From: JABFXC01 sp045804265 | GTDB taxonomy: Bacteria; Gemmatimonadota; Gemmatimonadetes; Gemmatimonadales; Gemmatimonadaceae | Assembly (NCBI GenBank): GCA_045804265.1 | Contig: JBJMNK010000030.1 | Coordinates: 1-64,000, forward strand | DNA: 64,000 bases | Direction of reading: 5' to 3' | Shown: positions 44,018-52,656 of the stretch, one piece after another | Position numbering within the stretch: position 1 is the first letter of the stretch | Layout of the letters: each line of letters opens with the position of its first letter | Notes under the pieces: generated by a model | The model's database searches: none | The model's input: the letters and a program-made list of their open reading frames with translations, nothing else | What the model was told of the DNA's origin: nothing | Position numbers and translations under genes: made by a program

Positions 44018-44367
44018 CAGCGCACCCGGCGGAAAGTGGTATTGCCCTGCGGGCCGCCGATCATCTCGAGCGTGTCGCCGGAGATGTGATAGCTGCGGCA
44101 GAATCCATTCTCTTCCTGCGCGGCGCAGTACTGAAGCACGCCGTCGGCGCTGCGCTTTACTTCCCAGCGCAGCCTTGGCGGAACGGGATAGCCCGTCGAT
44201 CCGAGCAGCGCGCCGTCTGGGCGGAAATCCATCGTGTCGCCCCACGTGTGGTCGGCGCGGAGGCGTACCCAGCGTCCGACCAGCTCGGCCGGGTGCGCGC
44301 TGCTGCCGGCCGAGTCGGCGCAGGCGGACATCGCGAGCATCGCGGCGAGCGCGCCGAGACACCTCAT
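44017..44367 (-). CDS. small lipocalin-like lipoprotein
   Basis: 116 residues from the ATG at 44367. Lipoprotein signal with lipid Cys16 (LAAMLAMSAC). The mature part opens with LVGRWVRL and has beta-strand patterns (DTMDFRPDGALLGSTGY, YHISGDTLEMIGG) like lipocalin-type domains that bind small ligands or report stress. Two further Cys may pair. It overlaps the Dabb gene by four bases and the GH130 gene by one, so it belongs to the same transcript. Confidence 0.72.
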   Translation of the reverse strand: MRCLGALAAMLAMSACADSAGSSAHPAELVGRWVRLRADHTWGDTMDFRPDGALLGSTGYPVPPRLRWEVKRSADGVLQYCAAQEENGFCRSYHISGDTLEMIGGPQGNTTFRRVR

Positions 44368-44678
44368 CGCGCCACCTCGTCGGTGACCGAGTCGAAGATG
44401 CGCACCGTCGTCCAGAAGGTGCCGCACTCCTCGCGGAACCGGTCGTGGACGGGGTGCACCTGGTAGGCATCCTGTGCCCGCTGGTCGGCGAAGACGAGGA
44501 CGAGCGCGCGCGAGTAGCCGCGCTCGATCACCGGACGGTCGGTCGGGGCGGGGACGCCGATCCAGCCATCGCGGACCGTCTCGATTGCCCGCAGTGAGCG
44601 AATGCCGGCCTCGAAGCGTGCGCGCTCGGCCGGCGTCAGATCGTCGCGGAGCCAGAAATAGACGGCGTGAATGAACAT
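44364..44678 (-). CDS. Dabb-family (stress-responsive A/B barrel) protein
   Basis: 104 residues forming a single ferredoxin-like alpha/beta barrel unit. MFIHAVYFWLRDDLTPAERARF at the start and HPVHDRFREEC near the end are the Dabb hallmarks. Such dimers act in varied small-molecule reactions, and no specific activity can be assigned. Twenty-two bases after the GH31 gene, and overlapping the next gene. Confidence 0.88.
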   Translation of the reverse strand: MFIHAVYFWLRDDLTPAERARFEAGIRSLRAIETVRDGWIGVPAPTDRPVIERGYSRALVLVFADQRAQDAYQVHPVHDRFREECGTFWTTVRIFDSVTDEVAR

Positions 44679-44699
44679 TCGTCGCTCGTGACGTGAGGC

Positions 44700-47207
44700 C
44701 TAACGCGACACTTCGACCGACCGCACCGTGCCCGGCACGGTGAACCGCGTCTCGCGGCGCGCGGCATCCCAGCTGCTGGCGACGTTGCGTCCGTCGGCGC
44801 GGGTGCGCGACGGCTTGTCTACGCCATGGACGGTGACGACGAACGCGCGCGCGCCGGCGTACTGGCCGCTGCGGGTGAATGCGACCGTCAGCGTCCTCGC
44901 CGCTCCGCCAGTGCGCATCGTCGTCACGCGGTACTGGCCGGACTGGTAGCCGTAGCCGTCACCGGCGTCCTCGTAGAGCATACTTGTCGCGGAGCCCGGA
45001 AAGACGTGCAGCTCGATGGTGTCCAGCGGCATCGCGCCGTCGTGGAGCATCGGCTTCTGCATCGGGATCACGGCGCCGGCACGGGCCCAGATCGGCAGCC
45101 CCTTGAGGGCAGTCGTGTCGCCGCCGTCGGCCATGACGCCGGGCGCCGAGGCGGTCGTCACGCTGCCGCCGCTCACCTGTTCGTTGGTGCCGAGGCGGTA
45201 CCACTGTCCGGCCGGGAGGTAGATCTTCCGGGAAGTGGCCCCCGAGTCGACGACCGGAGTGACGATCAGGTTGTCGCCCATCATGTACTCGTCGTCGATG
45301 CCTAACGCCATGCTGTCGGCGGCCGCGTTCCAGAACACCGGCTTGACCACCGGCGATCCGGTCTGGGTGTGCTGGTAGAACGCGGTGTAGAGCGAGGGGA
45401 GCAGCTTGTAGCGGAGGCGGATCGTGGCGCGGTTCGCGCGCTCGTAGTCCGGGCCGAAGCTCCACGGCTCGCGGCGCGGCGTACCGAAGGCGGCATGCGT
45501 GCGGTAGAACGGGTGGAGCACCGCCGCCTGCAGCCAGCGCGCGTACAGCTCCGCGCTCGGCGCGCCGATGAAGCCGCCCATGTCGGTGCCGGTGAACGGG
45601 ACGCCGGAGAGGCCGAGGCCGAGCACCATCGGGATCGTGAGCTTGAGGTGATCCCAGCTGGCAGTGTTGTCGCCGGTCCAGATGCTCGTGTAGCGCTGGA
45701 CGCCGGGGTAGCCGGCGCGCGTTATGACGAGCGGGCGTTGGTCGGGACGGTGGGTGCGGAAGCCCTCGTACGTCGCGCGCGGCATCAGCGTTCCGTACTG
45801 GTTGTGATACTCGAGGTGTGTTCCCGGATGGCCGTCGCCCTTGAACTGGGCGACATCCGACATCGTGCCGGCGCGGAACGAGCTCGGCTCGTTCATGTCG
45901 TTCCAGATCCCGCGCACGCCGGCATCGAGCAGCGCCATCTGCTCGTTCCCCCACCACTGGCGAACGTCGGCGCGGGAGAAATCGGGATAGGCCGACTCGC
46001 CGGGCCAGACCTTGCCGATGTACGGCGAACCGTCAGGCATCGTCACCCAGGCGTGGCGCGCGGTGCCGCGCTGGAAGACGCCATAGTTGCTGTCGACTTT
46101 CACGCCGGGGTCGACGATCGTGACGACCTTGAAGCCTAACGCTTTCAGCGAATCGACCGTCTGCTTCGGGTGCGGGAAGTTCTCGGGGCTCCAGGTGAAG
46201 ACGCGATACCCGTCCATGTAATGGATGTCGAGGTAGATCGCGTCGCCGGGGATGTCACGCTTCCGGAACTCGGTCGCCAGGTTGGTGACCATCGTGTCCG
46301 GGTAATAGCTGTAGCGGCTCTGCTGGTAGCCTAACGCCCAGCGCGGCGGCAGCGGCGTCCGACCGGTGAGGCGCGAGTAGCGCGCCAGCACGCTGTCGAT
46401 TCCCGGGCCCGGGATCACGTAGTAGCGTAGCTCGCCGCCATCGATGCCGCCGTCGGCGGAATACGCCACCGTGTTGCGCACGCGGCCGACGAAGTCGAAC
46501 TCGCCGCGATACGGATTGTCGTAGAGCAGCCCGTTCGACGCGCCGCCGAGGATCTTGATGTAGATCGGGAACGTCGAGTAGACCGGCATGTCGCCCGGCT
46601 GGTAGCCATAGCGATCGGTGTTCCAGAACGGGATCGTCGAGCCGTTCCGGATCAGGTGGATCGGCTGCTCCCCGACGGCGGTGTAGCGCGCACCATCGGT
46701 GTCGGCGACGACATGCATCAACCGGCCGTTGAACTTTCCCGCGCCGGTCGCCTCACGGAGCAGCGTGCGTCCGCTCGCGTCGAGCACCGTCAGGCTGAAC
46801 GGATGCCGCGACGCGCGGGCGACGACGCCCTCGCCGGTGACGACGATCGCGTCGCCGTCCTCGCGCACGGTCGCGGTGCCTAACCGCGGCTCGCTGTCGC
46901 CGGTGGCGAGCGAGTGCGGGACGGGAAAGGCCCCCGTCATCGCGTCGCCGATGCGCACGCGGACGCGGAGCCCGACGCCGTCGATCGCCTGCAGCATCAC
47001 CGCGCCCTGCGCGCCGCGGATCACCACGCCGCCCGGCACCCGCTCGTAGCTCGACACGTCACCGACGAACTTCCAGGCGGTGTCCTGCGCGGTCGCGGTA
47101 CGCAGCGGAACCGAGGCGGCGGTGAGCAGCAGTGTGGCGAGCATCAGCGCCGGGTTGGCACGACGATGTGCCGGACGTGATTCGGCGCGCGGGGCGTCGA
47201 TGGGCAT
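44700..47207 (-). CDS. exported GH31 alpha-glucosidase/xylosidase
   Basis: 835 residues. Signal sequence at about 20-40 (ALMLATLLLTAASVPLRTATAQ). The N-terminal beta-sandwich is followed by the GH31 barrel: YLDIHYMDGYRVFTW, nucleophile Asp437 in GIWNDMNEPSSF, RYTSIWTGDNTASWDHL with the acid Asp, FTGTDMGGF. C-terminal beta domains end in EVSR, with a TAG stop inside a CGTTAGGC word. It removes alpha-linked glucose or xylose from non-reducing ends in the periplasm. It opens a five-gene run on the minus strand, convergent with the trehalase. Confidence 0.93.
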   Translation of the reverse strand: MPIDAPRAESRPAHRRANPALMLATLLLTAASVPLRTATAQDTAWKFVGDVSSYERVPGGVVIRGAQGAVMLQAIDGVGLRVRVRIGDAMTGAFPVPHSLATGDSEPRLGTATVREDGDAIVVTGEGVVARASRHPFSLTVLDASGRTLLREATGAGKFNGRLMHVVADTDGARYTAVGEQPIHLIRNGSTIPFWNTDRYGYQPGDMPVYSTFPIYIKILGGASNGLLYDNPYRGEFDFVGRVRNTVAYSADGGIDGGELRYYVIPGPGIDSVLARYSRLTGRTPLPPRWALGYQQSRYSYYPDTMVTNLATEFRKRDIPGDAIYLDIHYMDGYRVFTWSPENFPHPKQTVDSLKALGFKVVTIVDPGVKVDSNYGVFQRGTARHAWVTMPDGSPYIGKVWPGESAYPDFSRADVRQWWGNEQMALLDAGVRGIWNDMNEPSSFRAGTMSDVAQFKGDGHPGTHLEYHNQYGTLMPRATYEGFRTHRPDQRPLVITRAGYPGVQRYTSIWTGDNTASWDHLKLTIPMVLGLGLSGVPFTGTDMGGFIGAPSAELYARWLQAAVLHPFYRTHAAFGTPRREPWSFGPDYERANRATIRLRYKLLPSLYTAFYQHTQTGSPVVKPVFWNAAADSMALGIDDEYMMGDNLIVTPVVDSGATSRKIYLPAGQWYRLGTNEQVSGGSVTTASAPGVMADGGDTTALKGLPIWARAGAVIPMQKPMLHDGAMPLDTIELHVFPGSATSMLYEDAGDGYGYQSGQYRVTTMRTGGAARTLTVAFTRSGQYAGARAFVVTVHGVDKPSRTRADGRNVASSWDAARRETRFTVPGTVRSVEVSR

Positions 47208-47267
47208 GTGTGGACGGAGTTGAAGAGGTTGGTCGGTCGTGGGGAAATTCTACCAGCGATGACGCCC

Positions 47268-47289
47268 CGACGCCATGTCGAAGGCGTCG
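47268..47289. terminator. short hairpin after the LLM oxidoreductase gene
   Basis: CGACGCC (47268-47274) and GGCGTCG (47283-47289) pair perfectly around an 8-base loop, about 15 bases beyond the stop of the minus-strand gene at 47304. Weak but correctly placed. The promoter of the GH31 run must lie in the same 96-base gap. Confidence 0.4.
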
Positions 47290-47303
47290 CTCCGCGCGAC
47301 GCG

Positions 47304-48263
47304 TCAGCGCAGCTGCGGGAGGACGCGGCTTCCGAACGCCTCGATGTACTGCTCCTGATTCTTCCCGGCGTTCATGATGTAGATCGCGTCGATGTCGAGC
47401 GGCTCGTAGTCGGCGAGCCATTCGGCGTGGCGTCCGAGATCCGCCGAGATGCGCACACCCTTGTCGACCTCGGACGGCTGCACGGCGGCCGCGGTGCGCG
47501 CGAACTCCTCCGGCAAGCGGAGCCCGGCGAGCGAATCGCGGTCGAGGGCCGCCTGTCGCCACTGTCCGTGAGCCTGCGTGCGCGCCTCGGATTCGCTCGG
47601 CGCCCACGACACGACATGCTGCAGTCGCACGGGCTTGCCGGCACCGCCATTGGCGCGGAATGCATCGATCACCGGACGCACCTTCTCGAGATCGCCGCCG
47701 ACTGTGATCAGTCCGTCGGCCCATGGTGCGACCGCGCGTGCGGTCGTTGCGCTGAGCGCGGCGGCGAACAACAGCGGCGACCGCCGCGGACGCGAGTAGA
47801 GACGCGCGTCGTGGACGGTGATCCGTCCATCATGAGTGACCGCCTCGCCGCGCCAGAGTCGATGGATCACATCGCCGCTTTCGGCGAGGCGCGCGGTGCG
47901 CTCTTCCTTCGAGGGCCAGGGAAGTCCGGTGATCCCCTCGTTCAGCAGCTCGCCGCTGCCGATCGCGAGCCAGAAGCGATCAGGAAACATGACGGCGAGC
48001 GTCGCTGACGCTTGTGCGACGATGGCGGGGTGATAGCGCCAGCCCGGCGCGCAGACGGTGCCGAAGGTGAGCTTCGTCGCCTGCATTGCGGCACCGAGCC
48101 ACGACCATGCGAACCCACTCTCGCCCTGCTCGGGGAGCCAGGGATAGAAATGATCGGAGCACATTGCCGCCTGGAATCCGGCCGACTCCGCAACCTTGAC
48201 GTAGCCGAGGAGCTTGTCAGGCGAATGTTGCTCGTGCGATGCGTGATACCCGTATTGCGTCAT
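47304..48263 (-). CDS. LLM-class (luciferase-like) flavin/F420 oxidoreductase
   Basis: 319 residues of the bacterial luciferase fold. YGYHASHEQHSP, SDHFYPW, GWRYHPAIVAQASATLAVMFPDRFWLAIGSGE and PWADGLITVGG are typical of the F420-dependent glucose-6-phosphate dehydrogenase-like branch, part of which probably uses flavin rather than F420. Cofactor and substrate cannot be settled here. Its start overlaps the stop of the sigma factor gene by four bases, so it is part of the ECF operon. Confidence 0.85.
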   Translation of the reverse strand: MTQYGYHASHEQHSPDKLLGYVKVAESAGFQAAMCSDHFYPWLPEQGESGFAWSWLGAAMQATKLTFGTVCAPGWRYHPAIVAQASATLAVMFPDRFWLAIGSGELLNEGITGLPWPSKEERTARLAESGDVIHRLWRGEAVTHDGRITVHDARLYSRPRRSPLLFAAALSATTARAVAPWADGLITVGGDLEKVRPVIDAFRANGGAGKPVRLQHVVSWAPSESEARTQAHGQWRQAALDRDSLAGLRLPEEFARTAAAVQPSEVDKGVRISADLGRHAEWLADYEPLDIDAIYIMNAGKNQEQYIEAFGSRVLPQLR

Positions 48264-49534
48264 GCATCGTGTAATGGCGAGAGCCGTGCCGCCTTGGTGA
48301 TGAGGTAGTTTCGCTCGGGAATGCTCGCGGTCCCTTCAGCGGCGGCGTGAAAATGTTCGATCGCTCGCGGCACATCGCCCGATATCGCGAACAGGTGTCC
48401 GCGCACGGCGTCGAGACGGTAGTGCCCGGCGATGCGCTCGTCGCGCGCGAGATCATCGATCAGCGCGAGCCCGGCCGCGGGACCGTTCACCATCGCCGTC
48501 GCGACGGCGTGGCTGAGCGCGACCATCGGGTTGTCCGACATGCGCAGGAGCAGCCCGTAGAACGCCAGAATCTGCGGCCAGTCGGTGTCTTCGGCGCGAA
48601 CGGCTTCATCGTGGATCGCGGCGATTGCCGCCTGCAGCTGGTACAAACCGATCGAGCCATTCGACAGCGCGCGCGACACGAGCTCGATCCCTTCGGCGAT
48701 GAGCTGCTGATCCCAGAGCGAGCGATCCTGCTCGTCGAGCGGAACGAGCTCACCGTTTGGCCCGGTGCGCGCCGTGCGGCGGGCGTCGGTGAGCAGCATG
48801 AGCGCGAGCAGTCCGGCGACCTCGCCATCGTCAGGCAGCAGCGCGCGCACGGCGCGCGTGAGCCTGATCGCTTCGTTGGACAGGTCGGTGCGGTGCACCA
48901 TGTCGCCGGCGCTGCTCGCGTAGCCTTCGTTGAAGATCAGGTAGAGCACGTGCAGCACGGCGCGCAGTCGCGCGCCTCGCTCCGCATCGTCAGGCATCCG
49001 GAACGGGATGCCTGACGTTTTTATCGTCTGCTTGGCGCGGCTGATACGCTGCGCCATCGTCGCCTCGGGGACGAGGAACGCGCTCGCGATCTCTGCGGTC
49101 GTCAGTCCGCCGACCGCGCGCAGCGTCAACGCGATCGCCGACGGCGGCGTGAGCGCGGGGTGCGCACACATGAAGAGAAGAACGAGGGTGTCATCCTCGC
49201 CGCTGTCGCTCTCACCAATGCTCGGTGCCGCAACTTCCCATTCGGCGGCGCGCTCGAGCGCGACGGTCTCCTCGCGGCGGCGGCGCGCCAACTCGCTCCG
49301 TGCGTGATCGGCGAGCCGGCGCATCGCGACCTGATACAGCCATCCGCGCGGATTGTCGGGTACGCCGGCCGTCGGCCACTGCGCGAACGCGGCGATGAGC
49401 GCTTCCTGCACCGCGTCCTCGGCCGCGCCGAAATCGTGATGGCACCTGGCGACGGCGCCGAGCACCCGCGGCGCAAGCTCGCGCAGCAGGTGCTCGACGG
49501 AAGCGTCACCTTCGCCGGCGCCTGCCAGCGTCAC
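48260..49534 (-). CDS. ECF42-like RNA polymerase sigma factor with helical C-terminal extension
   Basis: 424 residues. Sigma region 2 (FGAAEDAVQEALIAAFAQWP, NPRGWLYQVAMRRLADHAR) and region 4 (LTTAEIASAFLVPEATMAQRISRAKQTIK) are followed by about 220 residues of TPR-like helices (FNEGYASSAG, RADLSNEAIRLTRAVRALLP). The gene partner with a DGPF motif lies just upstream and overlaps by four bases, the known ECF42 arrangement in which the C-terminal extension is needed for activity. No anti-sigma gene is present. Its own coding sequence contains a terminator-like hairpin at 48988-49022. Confidence 0.93.
   Translation of the reverse strand: MTLAGAGEGDASVEHLLRELAPRVLGAVARCHHDFGAAEDAVQEALIAAFAQWPTAGVPDNPRGWLYQVAMRRLADHARSELARRRREETVALERAAEWEVAAPSIGESDSGEDDTLVLLFMCAHPALTPPSAIALTLRAVGGLTTAEIASAFLVPEATMAQRISRAKQTIKTSGIPFRMPDDAERGARLRAVLHVLYLIFNEGYASSAGDMVHRTDLSNEAIRLTRAVRALLPDDGEVAGLLALMLLTDARRTARTGPNGELVPLDEQDRSLWDQQLIAEGIELVSRALSNGSIGLYQLQAAIAAIHDEAVRAEDTDWPQILAFYGLLLRMSDNPMVALSHAVATAMVNGPAAGLALIDDLARDERIAGHYRLDAVRGHLFAISGDVPRAIEHFHAAAEGTASIPERNYLITKAARLSPLHDA
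48988..49022 (+). terminator. intragenic stem followed by five T, antisense to the sigma gene
   Basis: CGTCAGGCATCC (48988-48999) and GGATGCCTGACG (49006-49017) form a perfect 12-base-pair stem with a 6-base loop, then TTTTT at 49018-49022. On the plus strand this is a textbook intrinsic terminator, but it lies within a minus-strand gene. It could stop antisense transcripts, or be a chance product of two G-variant words facing each other. Confidence 0.35.
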
Positions 49535-49926
49535 GCGTCGGGCAGCGGCGCGCTCATCACCTGTCGCACCTCGATCGGGAGGTAGAGCGGCTTTCCGCCC
49601 GGGCCGGGTGCAGTCGACGCCCGCGCCGCGATCTCGTGCGCGCGCTCGGCGCGATCGACATCCACGATCCAGTAGCCGACGAGAAACTCCTTCGTCTCGG
49701 GGAACGGGCCATCGGTGACCGGCTGACCATCCTTTCCCGCGCGCACCACCTTCGCCTGTCCCGGAGGCGCGAGCCCTTCGGCACCGACGAACTCACCGGC
49801 CGACTTCAGGTCGCGATTGAGGGCGTGCATGAAGGCGATGTGCGCCTTGAAGTCGTCCGGAGTCCAGTTGTTGATCTGGTAGTCGCCGGTCCCGCGCGGG
49901 GCGTGCATCATGAGCATGAACTTCAT
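49531..49926 (-). CDS. YCII/DGPF-domain protein, ECF42 partner
   Basis: 131 residues with the ferredoxin-like YCII fold: MKFMLMMHAPRG at the start and TDGPFPETKEFLVGYWIVDVD carrying the DGPF motif. These proteins accompany ECF42 sigma factors and are likely targets or modulators; the molecular activity is not known. First gene of the three-gene overlap-coupled operon (DGPF, sigma, LLM oxidoreductase). Confidence 0.92.
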   Translation of the reverse strand: MKFMLMMHAPRGTGDYQINNWTPDDFKAHIAFMHALNRDLKSAGEFVGAEGLAPPGQAKVVRAGKDGQPVTDGPFPETKEFLVGYWIVDVDRAERAHEIAARASTAPGPGGKPLYLPIEVRQVMSAPLPDA

Positions 49927-50063
49927 GGTTCGTTCTCCTCGGTGTGGAGCGCCGTGATTGGCGCTTTCGTAGAGAAGTCGGAACCGGCCGTGCGTTCTCT
50001 ACATCGATTTTCGAAATTCCTTGCGTCGCCGCGGAAAATGCCGAAAAGGCCCCGTAACCCGGG

Positions 50064-52022
50064 CTAGAGCTTCGACGCTTCGGCCGCGCTCTCTAGCAGG
50101 ATGCCGATCTCGCGCGAGAGCGCCCGCGCCTCCTGCGTCGCGTTCGTGACATCGGTCATCGCCGACCCGAGTCCGGAGGACCGGACCTTGACCAGGTCGA
50201 GGTGGAGGTTGCCTAACGCGAGGGCGGCGTTGTCGATCTGCCGCGAGAGGGCGCTCCGCCGCTGCTGGAGCTCGTCGAGGACGGCACGCTGTCGCTCAAG
50301 CAGGGTGAGCTGGCGCGCGCTCTCGGCGGATTGTCCTTCGCGCCTGGCCTCGGCGATGCGCGCACCGATGGTGGCCATCAGCTTCGGGTCGTAGCTGTCG
50401 TCGAGTCGCTGCAGCGCCGCGGCCAGGCTCGCGACGCGCTCGACGAGGTGGTCGACGGTCGGCGCGAGATCGGAGAGGAGAGCGCGATCCGTCTTGGACA
50501 GGCTCGCCGCGAGCTGAAGGATCGCGCCGCGATCGGCGACGGCGCGGCGGATCGCCGCGCCATGCGGGCTCTCGAGCACCTCGCGCGGCGCGAGCTTCTC
50601 GAGCTGCTTGGCGCGCTGACGCTCCTCACTCCCTGCCGAGAGCATCGGCTTGGGCGTCGGCACCACCCACCGTGCGCGGGGCATGAGCAGCACCCGGCGC
50701 AGCCGCAGCCCGCTGGCGCGCAGCGACTTGCCGCGCCGCCAGAGCTTGACCGACATGTACCAGGGAATGATCGGGGCGAGGACCAGCGGCGGAACCGGTT
50801 CGCTGATCCCGAAGGCGAACATTGCGATACCGCCGCCGATCGCGCCGAGGGTGAGCCAGGTATAGCCACGCATCGCCTTGATGCGGTCGAGCAGGTTGAT
50901 GCGGCCGTGCCAGAGACGGAGATCGTCCCGCTGCTCGGGGGTGAGCGCCGCGTACTGCGCCGGCTCGAGCTCGACTCCACCGTTAGGCAGGAAGCGTGCG
51001 AGGCGATCGCCCTCCGCAGCCGGTAATGCTGGTGGCTTGGCGGGCTGTGCACGAGAGTCGCCGCGGGCGGCATCGCCACCCGCCGCGTCGCGCGGCGCGC
51101 CCGCGCCGCGGACGCTCCCCGGGCGCGGCGAGGTGTAGCGTACCGGCTCGCGCGGCTCGGCGCGCCAGTTCGGGCTCGCGGACTTGTCCGAGAGCAGCGC
51201 CTCGCGGAACGCGGCCGCGGTGGACCAGCGATCCTCGGGCGACTTCGCCAGCGCGCGCTCGACCGCCTCGCGTACGCCGGCGGGGACGTCGGCGCGGAGC
51301 TCGGCGATCGGCTGCGGACGCTCGCTGACGTGCTTGAGCAGGAGCGCCATCGAGTTGCCGGCGACGAACGGAACGCGGCCGGTGAGCAGCTGGTATCCGA
51401 CGACGCCGAGCGAATAGATGTCGCTCCGCCCGTCGACTTCGCGCTCACCCATCGCCTGCTCGGGCGACATGTAGGTCGGCGTCCCGATCGCCATCCCCGT
51501 TACCGTTAGGCGGGTGCCCGACTCGACGGCGCGGGCGATCCCGAAATCGGTGACGAGCACGCGCCCGTTGTCGCCGTCGAGGAGGACGTTGTCCGGCTTG
51601 ACGTCACGATGGATCACGCCGCGAAGGTGCGCGTACGCGAGCGCGTCGGCGACCTCGCAGAGGAGGCGGCGGACTTCACCGACCGGTTGACGCGGTTCGC
51701 GCTCGATCAGCGCCGCCAGGCTGCCGCCGGTGACGAGCCCCATGACGAAGTAGGCGATCCCGTCGCTCTCGCCGACGTCGTAGATCGGCACGATGTGCGC
51801 GTGCGACAGGTGCGCGGACGTCTGTGCCTCACGCGTGAAACGCGCGCGGATGGCCGGGTCGAAGGCGAGCTCCGGTGGCAGCACCTTGACCGCGACCGGG
51901 CGATTGAGGCGGCGATCGATCGCGCGATAGACCACCGACATCCCGCCGCGGCCGATCTCTCCCTCGAGAGCATACTGATGTCCGATCGCGGAAACGACGC
52001 GATCGTCGAGTGGCTCGGTCAT
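50064..52022 (-). CDS. Ser/Thr protein kinase with membrane hairpin and coiled-coil C-terminal region
   Basis: 652 residues from the ATG at 52022. Kinase domain at about 14-275: GEIGRGGMSVVYRA, VAVKVLPPE, HRDVKPDN, DFGIA, GTPTYMSPEQ. A Pro/Ala/Arg-rich linker follows, then a two-helix hydrophobic block (YTWLTLGAIGGGIAMFAFGI and PPLVLAPIIPWYMSVKLW, near residues 400-450), then long charged helices, probably coiled coil, to the end. Both ends should be cytoplasmic. Unlike the kinase at 1425 there is no outer sensor domain. The longer upstream frame lacks any homology. Confidence 0.9.
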   Translation of the reverse strand: MTEPLDDRVVSAIGHQYALEGEIGRGGMSVVYRAIDRRLNRPVAVKVLPPELAFDPAIRARFTREAQTSAHLSHAHIVPIYDVGESDGIAYFVMGLVTGGSLAALIEREPRQPVGEVRRLLCEVADALAYAHLRGVIHRDVKPDNVLLDGDNGRVLVTDFGIARAVESGTRLTVTGMAIGTPTYMSPEQAMGEREVDGRSDIYSLGVVGYQLLTGRVPFVAGNSMALLLKHVSERPQPIAELRADVPAGVREAVERALAKSPEDRWSTAAAFREALLSDKSASPNWRAEPREPVRYTSPRPGSVRGAGAPRDAAGGDAARGDSRAQPAKPPALPAAEGDRLARFLPNGGVELEPAQYAALTPEQRDDLRLWHGRINLLDRIKAMRGYTWLTLGAIGGGIAMFAFGISEPVPPLVLAPIIPWYMSVKLWRRGKSLRASGLRLRRVLLMPRARWVVPTPKPMLSAGSEERQRAKQLEKLAPREVLESPHGAAIRRAVADRGAILQLAASLSKTDRALLSDLAPTVDHLVERVASLAAALQRLDDSYDPKLMATIGARIAEARREGQSAESARQLTLLERQRAVLDELQQRRSALSRQIDNAALALGNLHLDLVKVRSSGLGSAMTDVTNATQEARALSREIGILLESAAEASKL

Positions 52023-52150
52023 GTGGTGCTCCGTGAAGCGAATGGGACGTCGCCGGGCGCGCGGGCCCACCAAGATGGGGCGCCGCGCTGCGGTCGTACA
52101 GGAGTTAGCAGATCTCGTACATCCGTCGCGACCCGCCTCCTCAGCCGCGA

Positions 52151-52525
52151 CTAGAACATGCCGTCGCGATTCGGATTTTCCGCGGGGATGGGCTGTCCGA
52201 CATCCCACATCTCGGCGATGCGATCGCCAACGAAGCGGAAGAGGTGGACGACTGCAACACCGCGGTCATCGGGGCGCTGGCGAACATGCGAGTGGACCGC
52301 GACGAAGTCACCGTCGCCGAGGACGTGCTTTACGTCCATCGTCCCCATTGGATTCGCCTGCGCGGCCGCGACTATTGCCGTGAGCAGCGTATCCATCCCG
52401 GCGGCGAAGTACGCGTTATGATGGCGCGCGCCCGCGGCGAGAAATGCCGCCGCGCCGTCCCTGTCGCCGCGGCGCGCGGCACGGAGGAAATCGAGAGCGG
52501 CCTGCTTGCGGTGATCGTTGGTCAT
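52151..52525 (-). CDS. SnoaL-like/NTF2-fold protein
   Basis: 124 residues from the ATG at 52525. A small cone-shaped alpha+beta barrel: ALDFLRAARRGDRDGAAAFLA, RHHNAYFAAGMDTLL, GDFVAVHSHVRQ and VVHLFRFVGDRIAEMWDVGQ match SnoaL-like polyketide-cyclase-type or aldol-type proteins. No specific reaction can be named. Divergent from the TonB receptor gene. The 131-base spacer has two AT-rich boxes (near 52572 and 52622) that may be the two promoters. Confidence 0.82.
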   Translation of the reverse strand: MTNDHRKQAALDFLRAARRGDRDGAAAFLAAGARHHNAYFAAGMDTLLTAIVAAAQANPMGTMDVKHVLGDGDFVAVHSHVRQRPDDRGVAVVHLFRFVGDRIAEMWDVGQPIPAENPNRDGMF

Positions 52526-52656
52526 CGGTCCCGCGTGGCGGAGGGTTCGCGCGCGATGCAAGGAAATGGAAATATACGCCGCCCACTTCGCCCTGAGCAT
52601 GGCGGCCGCGCGCGAGGAAGCGTATATCATCGGCGACCCTCGCACCCCCCCCGGTC

